From positions 1 through 60,987 of the forward strand of contig JAYOTP010000013.1 of NCBI GenBank assembly GCA_038150465.1: a DNA stretch of 60,987 nt. The letters run 5' to 3'. The notes under the pieces are model-generated. The model saw only the letters and a list, made by a program, of their open reading frames with translations, did not search any database and had not been told where the DNA came from. Numbering within the stretch: the stretch's first letter is position 1; each line of letters opens with the position of its first letter. The DNA comes from RFXV01 sp038150465. Its GTDB lineage: Bacteria > Bacteroidota > Bacteroidia > Flavobacteriales > Schleiferiaceae. Shown here piece after piece: positions 1-8,906 of the stretch. Position numbers and translations under genes: made by a program.

Positions 1-1
1 T

Positions 2-1843
2 TTATTCCACGGTCACCGACTTCGCGAGATTCCTCGGCTGGTCCACATTGCAGCCGCGCATCACCGCGATGTGATAGGCCAATAGCTGCAGGGGAATGGA
101 AGTGATCAGGGGAGTTAAGATGTCCGTGGTCTCCTCCACTTCGATCACATGGTCAGCGATCTTACGGATCTCCTTGTCCGCCGGATTCACAATGGCGATC
201 ACCTTTCCGTTCCTGGCCTTGACCTCCTGTACATTGCTCACCACCTTTTCGTAATGCATACTGAGCGGTGCAATGACCACGACCGGCATATCCGCATCAA
301 TAAGGGCGATCGGGCCGTGTTTCATCTCCGCAGCCGGATAACCCTCGGCATGGATATAAGAGATCTCCTTGAGCTTCAGTGCGCCCTCGAGCGCCACAGG
401 GAAATTGTACCCTCTGCCCAGATAGAGACAATTCTTGGAGTCTTTGTACTCTTCAGCGATCCTCAGTGTTTGTTCATTGCTCTGAAGCATCTTCTCGATC
501 TTGCCCGGAATGGCATCCAATTCAAAAAGCGACCGGTGAAAGTCGGAGCTGCTGATCACTCCTTTTTTGTACCCGATCCACAAAGCCATCATATTCAGAA
601 CCGTCACTTGTGCTGTAAAAGCCTTGGTGGAAGCCACTCCGATCTCTGGGCCTGCATGTGTGTAGGCTCCTGCATGAGCTTCCCGAGCTATACTGCTCCC
701 CACCACATTACAAATGCCGAATATGGTGGCGCCCTTGCTCTTTGCCAGTCGAATGGCAGCCAATGTGTCTGCCGTTTCTCCTGACTGTGAAATGGCAATC
801 ACTACATCCTTTTCTGTAATGATGGGGTTCCTGTAGCGGAATTCACTGGCATATTCCACTTCAACAGGGATCCGCGACAATTCTTCAAACACATATTCCC
901 CCACCAGACCTGCATGCCACGAAGTACCGCAGGCGATGATCAAAATGCGGTCGGCCTGCAGGAACTTATCCTTGTACTCCGACACGCCGCCCAATCGAAT
1001 GATCCCCTGATCGGGCAATAAGCGCCCCCGCATGGTGTCGTGGATGGATTTCGGCTGCTCATAGATCTCTTTGAGCATGAAATGGTCATAGCCTCCCTTC
1101 TCGATGGACTCCAAGTCCATCTGCAACTGGGTCACATATGGCTCCACGACTTTGTCGCTCGGAATACTGCGTATAGAGAGTGATTCTCCGAGGCGGATGA
1201 GCGCCATTTCATCTTCCTCCAGATACACGGCCTGCTTGGTGTATTCCAAAAATGGCGAAGCATCTGAGGCAATGAAGTACTCACCTTGGCCAACGCCGAT
1301 CACCAATGGACTTCCCTTTTTGGCGACCACGATCTGTCCATCCCGCTCCTTGTCCACCACGCAGATCGCATAGGCCCCGATCACCTGATTCAAGGCGATG
1401 CGCACCGCTTTTTCCACCGGCAGCTTTTCCGAAAGCATGATGTCCTCGATCAAGTTGACAAGAACCTCCGTATCCGTATCGCTTTGAAAGGTGAATCCCC
1501 TTCCCGACAGGGCTTCTTTTAGGCTTTCAAAATTCTCAATGATGCCATTGTGGATCAGCGCGAGTCTGCCCGACTGGGACATGTGCGGATGGGAATTCGC
1601 ATCACTCGGAGGTCCGTGCGTGGCCCAGCGCGTATGTCCAATGCCCAGCGTACCCGATACATTTTTGGCTTTTGCCAGGTCGGTCAGGTCAGACACCTTT
1701 CCTTTGCACTTATGCATTTGCAGCCCGTCGCTCAGAAGAGCCACCCCCGCACTGTCATAGCCTCGGTATTCCAACCTCTGCAGGCCTTTAACAATGATGG
1801 GATACGCTTCGCGGTGTCCTATATAACCAACTATTCCACACAT
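2..1843 (-). CDS. glmS: Glutamine--fructose-6-phosphate aminotransferase (isomerizing)
   Basis: Makes glucosamine-6-phosphate from fructose-6-phosphate and glutamine, the first step towards UDP-GlcNAc for peptidoglycan and lipid A. The 613-residue protein is full length. It starts MCGIVGYIG, so Cys2 becomes the N-terminal nucleophile of the class II glutamine amidotransferase domain (about 1-225). Two SIS sugar-isomerase domains follow (about 290-600), and the protein ends with the family's typical KSVTVE tail. It is the last gene of a minus-strand run with the DUF4270 lipoprotein (12 nt upstream) and the glycogen-synthase-like gene, an arrangement I recognise from many Bacteroidota. The stop codon lies at the very edge of the window. 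Confidence 0.97.
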   Translation of the reverse strand: MCGIVGYIGHREAYPIIVKGLQRLEYRGYDSAGVALLSDGLQMHKCKGKVSDLTDLAKAKNVSGTLGIGHTRWATHGPPSDANSHPHMSQSGRLALIHNGIIENFESLKEALSGRGFTFQSDTDTEVLVNLIEDIMLSEKLPVEKAVRIALNQVIGAYAICVVDKERDGQIVVAKKGSPLVIGVGQGEYFIASDASPFLEYTKQAVYLEEDEMALIRLGESLSIRSIPSDKVVEPYVTQLQMDLESIEKGGYDHFMLKEIYEQPKSIHDTMRGRLLPDQGIIRLGGVSEYKDKFLQADRILIIACGTSWHAGLVGEYVFEELSRIPVEVEYASEFRYRNPIITEKDVVIAISQSGETADTLAAIRLAKSKGATIFGICNVVGSSIAREAHAGAYTHAGPEIGVASTKAFTAQVTVLNMMALWIGYKKGVISSSDFHRSLFELDAIPGKIEKMLQSNEQTLRIAEEYKDSKNCLYLGRGYNFPVALEGALKLKEISYIHAEGYPAAEMKHGPIALIDADMPVVVIAPLSMHYEKVVSNVQEVKARNGKVIAIVNPADKEIRKIADHVIEVEETTDILTPLITSIPLQLLAYHIAVMRGCNVDQPRNLAKSVTVE

Positions 1844-1855
1844 GATCTTCCCGTA

Positions 1856-3172
1856 TTAGGGTTTGGTTGTAAAATATATGTCCAAAGTAAGGGGGTTTCT
1901 CGGGTGAAGATTTCCGTTGAGCACCACTCGGTTTGCCGTTGACGCCCCAGAACCAGCGACGAGAAAAAGACGAGTGCCCTGCCCATTGTGCTCGGAGAGT
2001 CTTTCAAAAATATGACGGGTTATGTTGAATCGATATTGTTTTTCCCTGAAACTTCCGCGCAGCACATTCCCCCCCACACCTGTTGAAGCACTGATGCGGT
2101 AGTCCTTGATGAGCACTTTGCCCGTATCGTTCGCTCCAGTCTCCAAGAGAAGCAATTGATTGGGCACCCACATGCCCGATGCATCCGAACCGATCTCCGA
2201 ATGAAAAACGAGCTCGGCCTTGGTGATCAAAAAAGACGAATCCACCAGCGTGGACAAGGTGGGAAAATGCAGCTCCGTCAGCACACCGCCCATGGCTTGA
2301 ACATAGGTGAAGGCCTCGCCAGATGATGTGTCCTGAAGTGCCGGATCAAAAGCTGCGGAACTGTAATCGTGGATAAAATTATTGGCGGTTGTTCCGCTGT
2401 TGTCCGTTTCCAGATAGAAAACCGATGTATCGGTCGTATTGTGATAGTACAATTCAATGCGGCTCTGGCCCGTAAAAGTTTCGAAGTACAGCATACATCC
2501 GTCCTCTCCACCCGAGGACACTTCAATGCCGTTGAAGTAGTCAATAAAAGCTGTATTGCTTTCGAAGGCCGGATTCCCTGAGGCCAGCTCATCGAAAATG
2601 GCTGCCTTGAAAAATCCTGTGTCCAAGGGGAATACGATCCGTGAAACCTGTTGGCCGCCCAAAAGTGTGTCTATGCCCATCGGCCGGTGTGGAACTGGAT
2701 CTGAACTTCCCAAGAGCGGACCGGTCTTCCACTGTTTCGATGAATAGTAGGCCTGGTCTGCATCCGGGTCCATGAATTCCTCGAGCAAACGCACCTGCAA
2801 ACTCATAGAACGATTTGTATCCCCGTAGTAGCCCGAATAGCGCAAAACCATACGCACTGAATCCAACTGCGGATCGGTACCGAAGTCGGGTTGGGAAGAT
2901 TGCAATAGCAGGTGGGTCACAAAAGAGCTGCTGCTGAAGCCCAGTACATCGTCTTGATAGGAACCTGCAATGGCATGCTGCGGATTGACCGCAAGAACAC
3001 TGTCTTCAAGAGCCGAATAGGCGATCACTGGAAATTGGCTCAGGACTCCCGCCCGGGCCGGATCCTCCCCAATGGCATCGAGGCCAAGGGTTCCTGCATC
3101 CTTTTCACAGGAGAAGAACAAAAGAAAAGCCATCCCCAGGATGACTTTTGAATGAATATTGATCTTCTGCAT
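1856..3172 (-). CDS. DUF4270 family lipoprotein
   Basis: Predicted lipoprotein of 438 residues. A short hydrophobic signal ends in LLFFSC, with Cys22 as the lipidation site, so the protein should be anchored at the outer membrane or periplasmic face. The rest is beta-rich and resembles DUF4270, a Bacteroidota family of unknown function usually encoded between a glycogen-synthase-like gene and glmS, as here. The gene starts 21 nt after the upstream stop and is probably co-transcribed. Family assignment rests on overall appearance plus the conserved neighbourhood; no catalytic motif is visible. Confidence 0.85.
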   Translation of the reverse strand: MQKINIHSKVILGMAFLLFFSCEKDAGTLGLDAIGEDPARAGVLSQFPVIAYSALEDSVLAVNPQHAIAGSYQDDVLGFSSSSFVTHLLLQSSQPDFGTDPQLDSVRMVLRYSGYYGDTNRSMSLQVRLLEEFMDPDADQAYYSSKQWKTGPLLGSSDPVPHRPMGIDTLLGGQQVSRIVFPLDTGFFKAAIFDELASGNPAFESNTAFIDYFNGIEVSSGGEDGCMLYFETFTGQSRIELYYHNTTDTSVFYLETDNSGTTANNFIHDYSSAAFDPALQDTSSGEAFTYVQAMGGVLTELHFPTLSTLVDSSFLITKAELVFHSEIGSDASGMWVPNQLLLLETGANDTGKVLIKDYRISASTGVGGNVLRGSFREKQYRFNITRHIFERLSEHNGQGTRLFLVAGSGASTANRVVLNGNLHPRNPLTLDIYFTTKP

Positions 3173-3193
3173 TTTTTGCTCCGTATCTACGGA

Positions 3194-4012
3194 TCAAACG
3201 GCCAGAGCTTCCTCTGCAACCTGCTGGTAGAATTCTTCGATCTGCTCCATTTGCTCAGAAACCTCAGAAACCTCCAATGCTTGAGGATGAAGTTCCTCTA
3301 TCAGTTTGCTCAAAGGGCCTTCTATCTCTGAATGACGCATCACGGCATCGCTGTAACGAACCCCTGCCTCACTGAGCGTTCCGGTCTCCGCAGACTTGAA
3401 GTGAGCCAGATCCTCTCCTTCGATCCCATCGAATTCCAAACCTGAATAAAGCTTATCACTGAAAGATTCCGAATACTCATACGGATAAACGCTGGTGATG
3501 ACTTTAGAATCCTGGAACAACGGATCGTCTGCATGGAATTTTTTCAGGTAAAGGGGCAAGAGAGAAGCCATCCAACCGTGAACGTGGATGATGTCCGGTG
3601 ACCACCCGAGCTTGCGCACCGTTTCGATCACCCCGCGACAGAAGAAAATCGAGCGCTCGTCATTGTCTGGATGGAATTGGCCTTTGTCGTCAAAAAAGAC
3701 GGACTTACGCTTGAAATACTCTTCGTTGTCTATGAAATAAACCTGAATGCGCGCACCTGGAACGGAAGCCACCTTGATGATGAGCGGTTGGTCCATATCG
3801 TTGACGACAATGTTGATCCCGCTCAAACGGATCACTTCATGCAATTGATGGCGACGCTCATTGATCACTCCGAAACGAGGCATGAAGACACGTACTTCAT
3901 GACCCTTTTCGTTCATCTTCTTAGGAAGTGCGAGTGCTGCCTTGGCGATCTCTGTCTCTTTCTGGTATGGACTTATTTCCTGTGAAACATAAAGTATTCG
4001 TTTCTTTTCCAT
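3194..4012 (-). CDS. Glycogen/starch synthase-like protein (N-terminal GT5 domain only)
   Basis: About 272 residues resembling the N-terminal half of GT5 glycogen synthases: KRILYVSQEISPY at the start, VFMPRFG, and IIHVHGWMASLLPLY. Full glycogen synthases have about 480 residues and two Rossmann domains; the C-terminal one is absent. The KTGG ADP-glucose loop is also replaced (SPYQKETEIAKAA at about residue 14). Homologues are commonly annotated glycogen synthase, but catalysis is doubtful. I chose the ATG at 4012 over an upstream in-frame TTG at 4021 because it leads directly into the conserved strand. A TATCTTCG box lies upstream at 4050-4043. It heads the run into the DUF4270 gene and glmS. 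Confidence 0.8.
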   Translation of the reverse strand: MEKKRILYVSQEISPYQKETEIAKAALALPKKMNEKGHEVRVFMPRFGVINERRHQLHEVIRLSGINIVVNDMDQPLIIKVASVPGARIQVYFIDNEEYFKRKSVFFDDKGQFHPDNDERSIFFCRGVIETVRKLGWSPDIIHVHGWMASLLPLYLKKFHADDPLFQDSKVITSVYPYEYSESFSDKLYSGLEFDGIEGEDLAHFKSAETGTLSEAGVRYSDAVMRHSEIEGPLSKLIEELHPQALEVSEVSEQMEQIEEFYQQVAEEALAV

Positions 4013-4042
4013 CCGAGACAATTTTGGTAATTAGACGAAGCG

Positions 4043-4050
4043 CGAAGATA
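4043..4050 (-). promoter_or_regulatory. Possible -7 box for the glycogen-synthase-like operon
   Basis: Read on the minus strand this is TATCTTCG, one mismatch from the Bacteroidota -7 consensus TAnnTTTG, about 30 nt upstream of the ATG at 4012. No clear TTG -33 element is seen. It is back to back with the panC box. Confidence 0.35.
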
Positions 4051-4086
4051 AGAAAATTTTAGGCGCGCTAAGCGGCTCAGTCGCCC

Positions 4087-4094
4087 TAGTTTTG
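4087..4094 (+). promoter_or_regulatory. -7 box for panC
   Basis: TAGTTTTG matches TAnnTTTG exactly, 19 nt before the panC ATG, so transcription should begin near 4100. No TTG is seen at the expected -33 distance. Confidence 0.5.
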
Positions 4095-4113
4095 AGGCGC
4101 AGCAAGGAATAAG

Positions 4114-4968
4114 ATGATCGTACACACCCAAAATCAGGAATTGGCCCAACAGCTCTCCGAGTGGCAAGACCAAGGAAATTCTGTTGGTTTCGTTCCGACC
4201 ATGGGCGCCCTGCACCGCGGGCATGCTTCCCTCTGTACAACAGCTCGTTCCACCACGGACCGAGTGGTGGTGAGCATCTTTGTGAACCCGAGTCAATTCA
4301 CTGACGCACAAGACCTTGAGAAATATCCAAGAACCATCGATCAGGATCTGGACACCCTCAGTTCCCTTGGCGTGGATGCCGTGTACCTCCCAGATGCCGA
4401 CGACGTATACCCGGCCGGATATACGCAGCCCGTTTATGAACTGGGGACACTTGAACAAGTGATGGAAGGCCTGCACCGGCCAGGACACTTTCAGGGTGTA
4501 GCGGCCGTATTGGATCGCTTTTTTCAAATGCTGCCCATGGATGTGGCTTTTTTCGGTGAAAAGGATTTCCAGCAGCTGGCGGTTGTGCGGAAACTCGTTG
4601 AACTAAAAGGCTACGAACTGACCGTGATGGCATGTCCCACAATGCGTGAGGAGTGTGGGCTCGCCATGAGCTCCCGAAACACCCGGCTGAGTCTTCAGGG
4701 AAGACAAAAGGCCTGCATGATCCACCAAGGCCTGTTGGACATAAAAGAGCAGACAGCCGATGTCTTTGAAGCTGAACTCGTTGTGCAGACGATCAAAAAA
4801 TGGACGGCCTTGGGCATGGATGTGGAATACCTGGAGCTCGCCAATGACTCCACATTTCAGGCCGCACAGCCCGGAGCTCCGCTCTCATTGGAAGATCCTT
4901 GGCGCCTGTTTGCAGCGGTTCATCTTGATGGCGTTCGCCTGATCGACAATCTTGCCCTGAAGAGCTGA
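4114..4968 (+). CDS. panC: Pantoate--beta-alanine ligase
   Basis: Condenses pantoate with beta-alanine using ATP to make pantothenate, the coenzyme A precursor, in the cytoplasm. The 284 residues are full length for the family. Signature motifs are present: FVPTMGALHRGH with the nucleotide-binding HxxH at His34/His37, FVNPSQF, FFGEKDFQQL and MSSRNTRLS. It is divergent from the glycogen-synthase-like gene, and the E1 dehydrogenase gene follows 34 nt later. The beta-alanine enzyme gene panD, often adjacent in relatives, is here at the opposite end of the window. Confidence 0.96.
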   Translation: MIVHTQNQELAQQLSEWQDQGNSVGFVPTMGALHRGHASLCTTARSTTDRVVVSIFVNPSQFTDAQDLEKYPRTIDQDLDTLSSLGVDAVYLPDADDVYPAGYTQPVYELGTLEQVMEGLHRPGHFQGVAAVLDRFFQMLPMDVAFFGEKDFQQLAVVRKLVELKGYELTVMACPTMREECGLAMSSRNTRLSLQGRQKACMIHQGLLDIKEQTADVFEAELVVQTIKKWTALGMDVEYLELANDSTFQAAQPGAPLSLEDPWRLFAAVHLDGVRLIDNLALKS

Positions 4969-5002
4969 TCGATTGATGATATTTGTGATCCAATAACCCC
5001 CG

Positions 5003-7069
5003 ATGGCGAAGAAACAGACGAAGCGTTCTCAGGAAGTCGATCTGCTGGAAAAAGCATTCCGCCTGATGCGAACCGCCAAATCCATGGCGGATCTCTACGA
5101 ACGACATCGCGAAACCACTTCCAAATATGTTCATGCCACATCGCGCGGGCATGAAGCTGCACAGCTGGCCTTGGCTCTTCAACTCCGACCACAGGATTGG
5201 GTTTCGCCCTACTACCGCGACGACTCCATCTTGCTTGGCATTGGCATGCGGCCCTATGATCTGATGCTCCAGCTACTGGCCAAAAAAGAGGATCCCTTTT
5301 CTGGCGGCCGCACCTACTACAGCCACCCGAGTCTCAAGGATGAGGACAAACCCAAGATCATCCATCAATCTTCTGCTACGGGAATGCAGGCCATCCCAAC
5401 GACTGGATTGGCCATGGGCGTTCAATACCGCGAGCAGCAAGGGCTTGATGTTTGGGGGAAAGGCGAAGCGCCTGTTGTCGTGTGCTCCATTGGCGATGCC
5501 GCAATGACAGAAGGCGAGGTCTCGGAAGCCCTTCAAATGGCTGTACTCAAGCAGCTTCCGATCCTGTTCTTCGTTCAGGACAACGAGTGGGACATCTCGG
5601 CCAATGCCAAAGAAACCCGCGCACAGAACGCGGCTGAATTTGCCCGCGGATTCAACGGACTTGAAGTCCGAAGTTTGGACGGCAATGACTTCGCCGAGGT
5701 CTACGAGGAAGTGAAGGACGTCTTGGGAAAGATGCGCTCCGAGAGAAGACCTTTTCTGATGCACCTGAAAGTGCCCTTGCTGGGCCACCACACCTCGGGT
5801 GTGCGCATGGAATGGTACCGCGATGACCTGGAAGATCACGCAAAACGCGACCCCCTGCCCCTGCTCTACCAGCGACTGATCGAACTGGGAGTGGAAGAGG
5901 AAGCGCTGGGGCGGATCGCCGAGGAAGCCGATCGATCGGTCAAGGAAGATTATCAGGAGGCGCTGGCCGCTGAGGACCCCGGTCCGGATGATCTTTTTAC
6001 CCATGCCTATTCACCTACACCCATTGTGGAAGAGTCGGGGAATCGATCCCCGGAGGGAAAGGAACCCACTGTAATGGTCGATTCAGCTCTTTTCGCCATA
6101 CAAGAACTGATGGAGGACCACCCGGAAGCACTTTTGTATGGACAGGATGTGGGGGGTCGATTGGGCGGAGTCTTCCGGGAAGCCGCCACGCTTGCGGAGA
6201 AGTTTGGAGACCAGCGGGTCTTCAACACACCCATACAGGAAGCCTTCATCATTGGAAGCACGGTGGGCATGTCTGCTGTTGGCTGCAAACCGATCGTCGA
6301 AGTGCAATTTGCGGACTACATCTGGCCCGGTCTGAATCAATTGTTCACTGAGCTGAGCAGATCCTGCTATCTGTCCAATGGAAAATGGCCGGTCAGTGCT
6401 GTGCTTCGCGTTCCGATCGGTGCCTATGGCTCAGGAGGACCCTATCACAGTTCATCGGTGGAGAGCATCGTTGCGAACATCAAAGGCATCAAAGTCGCTT
6501 ACCCTTCCACTGGAGCCGATCTGAAAGGACTTATGAAAGCGGCATTCTACGATCCCAACCCCGTCCTACTCCTGGAACACAAAGGACTTTACTGGAGCAA
6601 GATCAAAGGAACGGAGGCCGCCCGCACCATCGAGCCTGACAAGGATTATGTGGTTCCTCTCGGAAAAGCGCGCATCGTGAAGGAGGCTGAACCCGCTGAA
6701 GACAGCTGCTGTATCATCACCTATGGAATGGGCGTCTATTGGAGCCTGGAAGCTGCCAGTCAGTTGGAACAAGCCGTCGAGATCGTCGATCTGCGCAGCC
6801 TTCAACCATTGGATGAGGAAGCCGTTTTCCGGGCAGTTCGCACCCATAACCGATGCATGATCGTGACCGAAGAACCCGTTCTGAATTCATTTGCCCGCAA
6901 CCTCGCAGGTCGAATACAAGAAGTTTGTTTTGCATCCCTGGATGCTCCCATTCGGGTGGTGGGCGCACAGGATCTCCCAGCCATTCCCTTGAACAGCACA
7001 CTGGAAGCGACCATGCTCCCGAATGCAGAAAAAGTGGGGCAGGTGCTCCGAGAGTTGATCGACTTTTGA
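5003..7069 (+). CDS. 2-oxoacid dehydrogenase E1, fused alpha and beta subunits (branched-chain type)
   Basis: Thiamine-diphosphate E1 component that decarboxylates a 2-oxoacid and passes the acyl group to lipoyl-E2. In this 688-residue protein the alpha domain (about 10-330) carries the ThDP signature, GDA at 164-166 and Asn194 in VQDN. The beta domain (about 350-688) carries FADYIWPGLNQL and a glycine-rich GAYGSGGPYHSS segment. Alpha/beta fusions of this length in Bacteroidota are usually called 2-oxoisovalerate dehydrogenase, and that is my preferred substrate, but pyruvate cannot be excluded from sequence. No E2 or E3 gene is in the window. It lies 34 nt behind panC, so co-transcription is likely. 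Confidence 0.88.
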   Translation: MAKKQTKRSQEVDLLEKAFRLMRTAKSMADLYERHRETTSKYVHATSRGHEAAQLALALQLRPQDWVSPYYRDDSILLGIGMRPYDLMLQLLAKKEDPFSGGRTYYSHPSLKDEDKPKIIHQSSATGMQAIPTTGLAMGVQYREQQGLDVWGKGEAPVVVCSIGDAAMTEGEVSEALQMAVLKQLPILFFVQDNEWDISANAKETRAQNAAEFARGFNGLEVRSLDGNDFAEVYEEVKDVLGKMRSERRPFLMHLKVPLLGHHTSGVRMEWYRDDLEDHAKRDPLPLLYQRLIELGVEEEALGRIAEEADRSVKEDYQEALAAEDPGPDDLFTHAYSPTPIVEESGNRSPEGKEPTVMVDSALFAIQELMEDHPEALLYGQDVGGRLGGVFREAATLAEKFGDQRVFNTPIQEAFIIGSTVGMSAVGCKPIVEVQFADYIWPGLNQLFTELSRSCYLSNGKWPVSAVLRVPIGAYGSGGPYHSSSVESIVANIKGIKVAYPSTGADLKGLMKAAFYDPNPVLLLEHKGLYWSKIKGTEAARTIEPDKDYVVPLGKARIVKEAEPAEDSCCIITYGMGVYWSLEAASQLEQAVEIVDLRSLQPLDEEAVFRAVRTHNRCMIVTEEPVLNSFARNLAGRIQEVCFASLDAPIRVVGAQDLPAIPLNSTLEATMLPNAEKVGQVLRELIDF

Positions 7070-7133
7070 GCTTGGCGTTAAACCTGAGGCCAAAGCATTC
7101 TTCTTACCATCAGAATCCTAAAAACAAAATGAG

Positions 7134-7517
7134 ATGAATTGGAAATTTGCTTGCCTTGTTCTGTCCCTTACCGCTGTATTGTTCGCCCAGGGACAGGGAA
7201 AGAACTGGTCGGATATGAGCGCTGAAGAGCGTGCGGAAAAAAGCACTCAGCGCATGGCCGAGACGCTCGAACTCAATGAAGAGCAGAAGGAAAAAGTGCT
7301 TGCGGCAACCATGCGTCAGATCGAAAGCATGGATGAGGTGCAGAGCAGAGAAGAGCGCATGAAGGGAATGCAGAAGGCCATGGAGACCTATGAGCAGGAG
7401 ATGCAGGAGATCTTGACCGAGAAACAATACGAGGAGTTTCAGATCATGAGGCGGAAACGCCTGAAGCGCATGCGCCAAAGAAGGCGAATGATGGGCGAAG
7501 AAGAGGGTTTTCGCTGA
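7134..7517 (+). CDS. Small secreted Spy/LTxxQ-like helical protein
   Basis: A 127-residue protein with an N-terminal signal peptide (MNWKFACLVLSLTAVLFAQG). A highly charged, all-helical body follows, with LELNEEQKEKV and ILTEKQYEEFQIMRRKR segments reminiscent of the LTxxQ repeats of Spy/CpxP-type periplasmic proteins, and a basic tail. The periplasmic location is inferred from the signal. Function is unknown; a chaperone-like role is only an analogy. It follows the E1 gene by 64 nt and is followed at once by a strong terminator. Confidence 0.75.
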   Translation: MNWKFACLVLSLTAVLFAQGQGKNWSDMSAEERAEKSTQRMAETLELNEEQKEKVLAATMRQIESMDEVQSREERMKGMQKAMETYEQEMQEILTEKQYEEFQIMRRKRLKRMRQRRRMMGEEEGFR

Positions 7518-7536
7518 TCTGTTATCCAATGGATCC

Positions 7537-7567
7537 AAGCCGTGCAGACCAGCGCGGCTTTTTTATT
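7537..7567 (+). terminator. Intrinsic terminator after the panC-E1 block
   Basis: Nine-base-pair stem AAGCCGTGC / GCGCGGCTT (one G-T pair) with loop AGACCA, followed by TTTTATTT. It is well formed on the plus strand and overlaps the last codons of the convergent EnvC-like gene. On the minus strand the hairpin is not followed by a T tract. Confidence 0.82.
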
Positions 7568-8906
7568 TGCGGTAGAGCCAAGGCTTGGGGTTCTGGACTT
7601 CATCGGTCAGCCAGATCTCAAAGTGCAATTGGGTCCGTCCGTCTTTGGGGTCGGTGAAGATCAAACCGATCTCCTGTTTGGTCTTGATCCGATCGCCTTC
7701 CTTCACATAGACCTGCACGAGGTTGTCGTAGACAGTGAAATAATTTCCGTGCCGGATGAGCACGGCCTTGTTGCCATATGGGATCCGTATCACCCGACTG
7801 ACTTCACCGTCAAATACCGCCCGCGCCGAGCTTCCCTTTTCACTGGCAATGTCGATGCCGTTGTTGTTGACAATGACGTCCTTGGCCACGGGATGCGGAT
7901 GCTTTCCAAATGAGGAGGTCACGATTCCCTTTTCGACCGGCCAGGGCAGTTTGCCTCGATTCTTTTTGAAATTGGCCGCCAGCTTATTGGCCTCGGGTGT
8001 CAGTTTGTAGACCGTCGACCTGCCGGAGTCCTCCGACCCGCCGTCTGCTTTTTTCTTTTTCCTGATCAGGGCTTTCAAGGCTTTATTGCTGGTCCTCTTG
8101 CTGAAATCTTTTCCCAGTTTCAAACCCAGTGCGTCGGCCTCATCTTCGAGCTGCCTGCGCAAGGCGCGTTCTTTGGCGCGTTTGATTTCCTCTTCGATGA
8201 TCCGCTGTATCTCTTTTTCGAGCAGATCGCTTTGCTTCTTCTTTTCCCTGATCTCTTTTTGGAGTTCTTTTTCCTGCGTCCTGAGTTCGGCTATGGCCAC
8301 CTCCGTGCTGCTTCGCTCCTTTTGCAGCTGCACCACTTCTGTTTCCTGTTGACGCAGCAACTGCTCTTTTTCCCTCTGTGTCTCTTTCAGGGTCTTCAGG
8401 TCTTCTTCAAGGGCTTTTTGTTCTTCTCTGATGCGCTCTAACTGCCTGCGCCTGTGTTCGGCCAGCTGCTTCATGTACTCCAGTCGCTTGATGGCCTGAT
8501 TGAAATTCTTGGACGACAGAATGAACATGAGCCTGCTCACATGACTTTGACTTCTTCTTGCTCCGCGGATCATGCTGGCGTATTCGTTGTTCAGCCTTTC
8601 GATACGTACAGTATGCCCTTCTATGCCCTCCTCGATCTCCTGAATGTCCTCCTGGATCCACTCCACCTCTTTCTGCATGGTTCGAACCAGCCGTTCACGG
8701 ATGGCGATCTTTTGCATGAGCGCCTCCACCTGGCTCACACTCATTTGCTTGTTTTCGCGGGTCTCCTGAAGTATTGAATTGGCCAGCTCGATCTCGTCCT
8801 GCAACCGGATCTTCTTCCGTTGCAGCTCGTCTTTTTCACGACTTTGCGCACCAAGGCCACTCGCCACAAGCAAAGCGCAGCAGAGGGTCAAAAGGCGGTA
8901 CATCAT
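7563..8906 (-). CDS. EnvC-like coiled-coil protein with degenerate M23/LytM domain
   Basis: A 447-residue exported protein: signal peptide, a long charged coiled coil (about 25-260), then a C-terminal LytM/M23 domain (about 325-447). The metal ligands look broken. The usual HxxxD reads N348-N-G-I-D352, and the YxHL catalytic histidine is Asn395 (YDNL); only the LHFE histidine (His428) remains. This is the pattern of EnvC-type amidase activators, not active endopeptidases, so I infer a role in cell-wall splitting at division. It is the last gene of the envelope operon, with a 4-nt ATGA overlap with the DUF4292 gene. Confidence 0.86.
   Translation of the reverse strand: MMYRLLTLCCALLVASGLGAQSREKDELQRKKIRLQDEIELANSILQETRENKQMSVSQVEALMQKIAIRERLVRTMQKEVEWIQEDIQEIEEGIEGHTVRIERLNNEYASMIRGARRSQSHVSRLMFILSSKNFNQAIKRLEYMKQLAEHRRRQLERIREEQKALEEDLKTLKETQREKEQLLRQQETEVVQLQKERSSTEVAIAELRTQEKELQKEIREKKKQSDLLEKEIQRIIEEEIKRAKERALRRQLEDEADALGLKLGKDFSKRTSNKALKALIRKKKKADGGSEDSGRSTVYKLTPEANKLAANFKKNRGKLPWPVEKGIVTSSFGKHPHPVAKDVIVNNNGIDIASEKGSSARAVFDGEVSRVIRIPYGNKAVLIRHGNYFTVYDNLVQVYVKEGDRIKTKQEIGLIFTDPKDGRTQLHFEIWLTDEVQNPKPWLYRK

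Noticed and set aside
5273..6004. A 243-codon minus-strand open frame
   Set aside because: It is antisense to the E1 fusion gene across a conserved thiamine-binding region; it is a shadow of codon usage.
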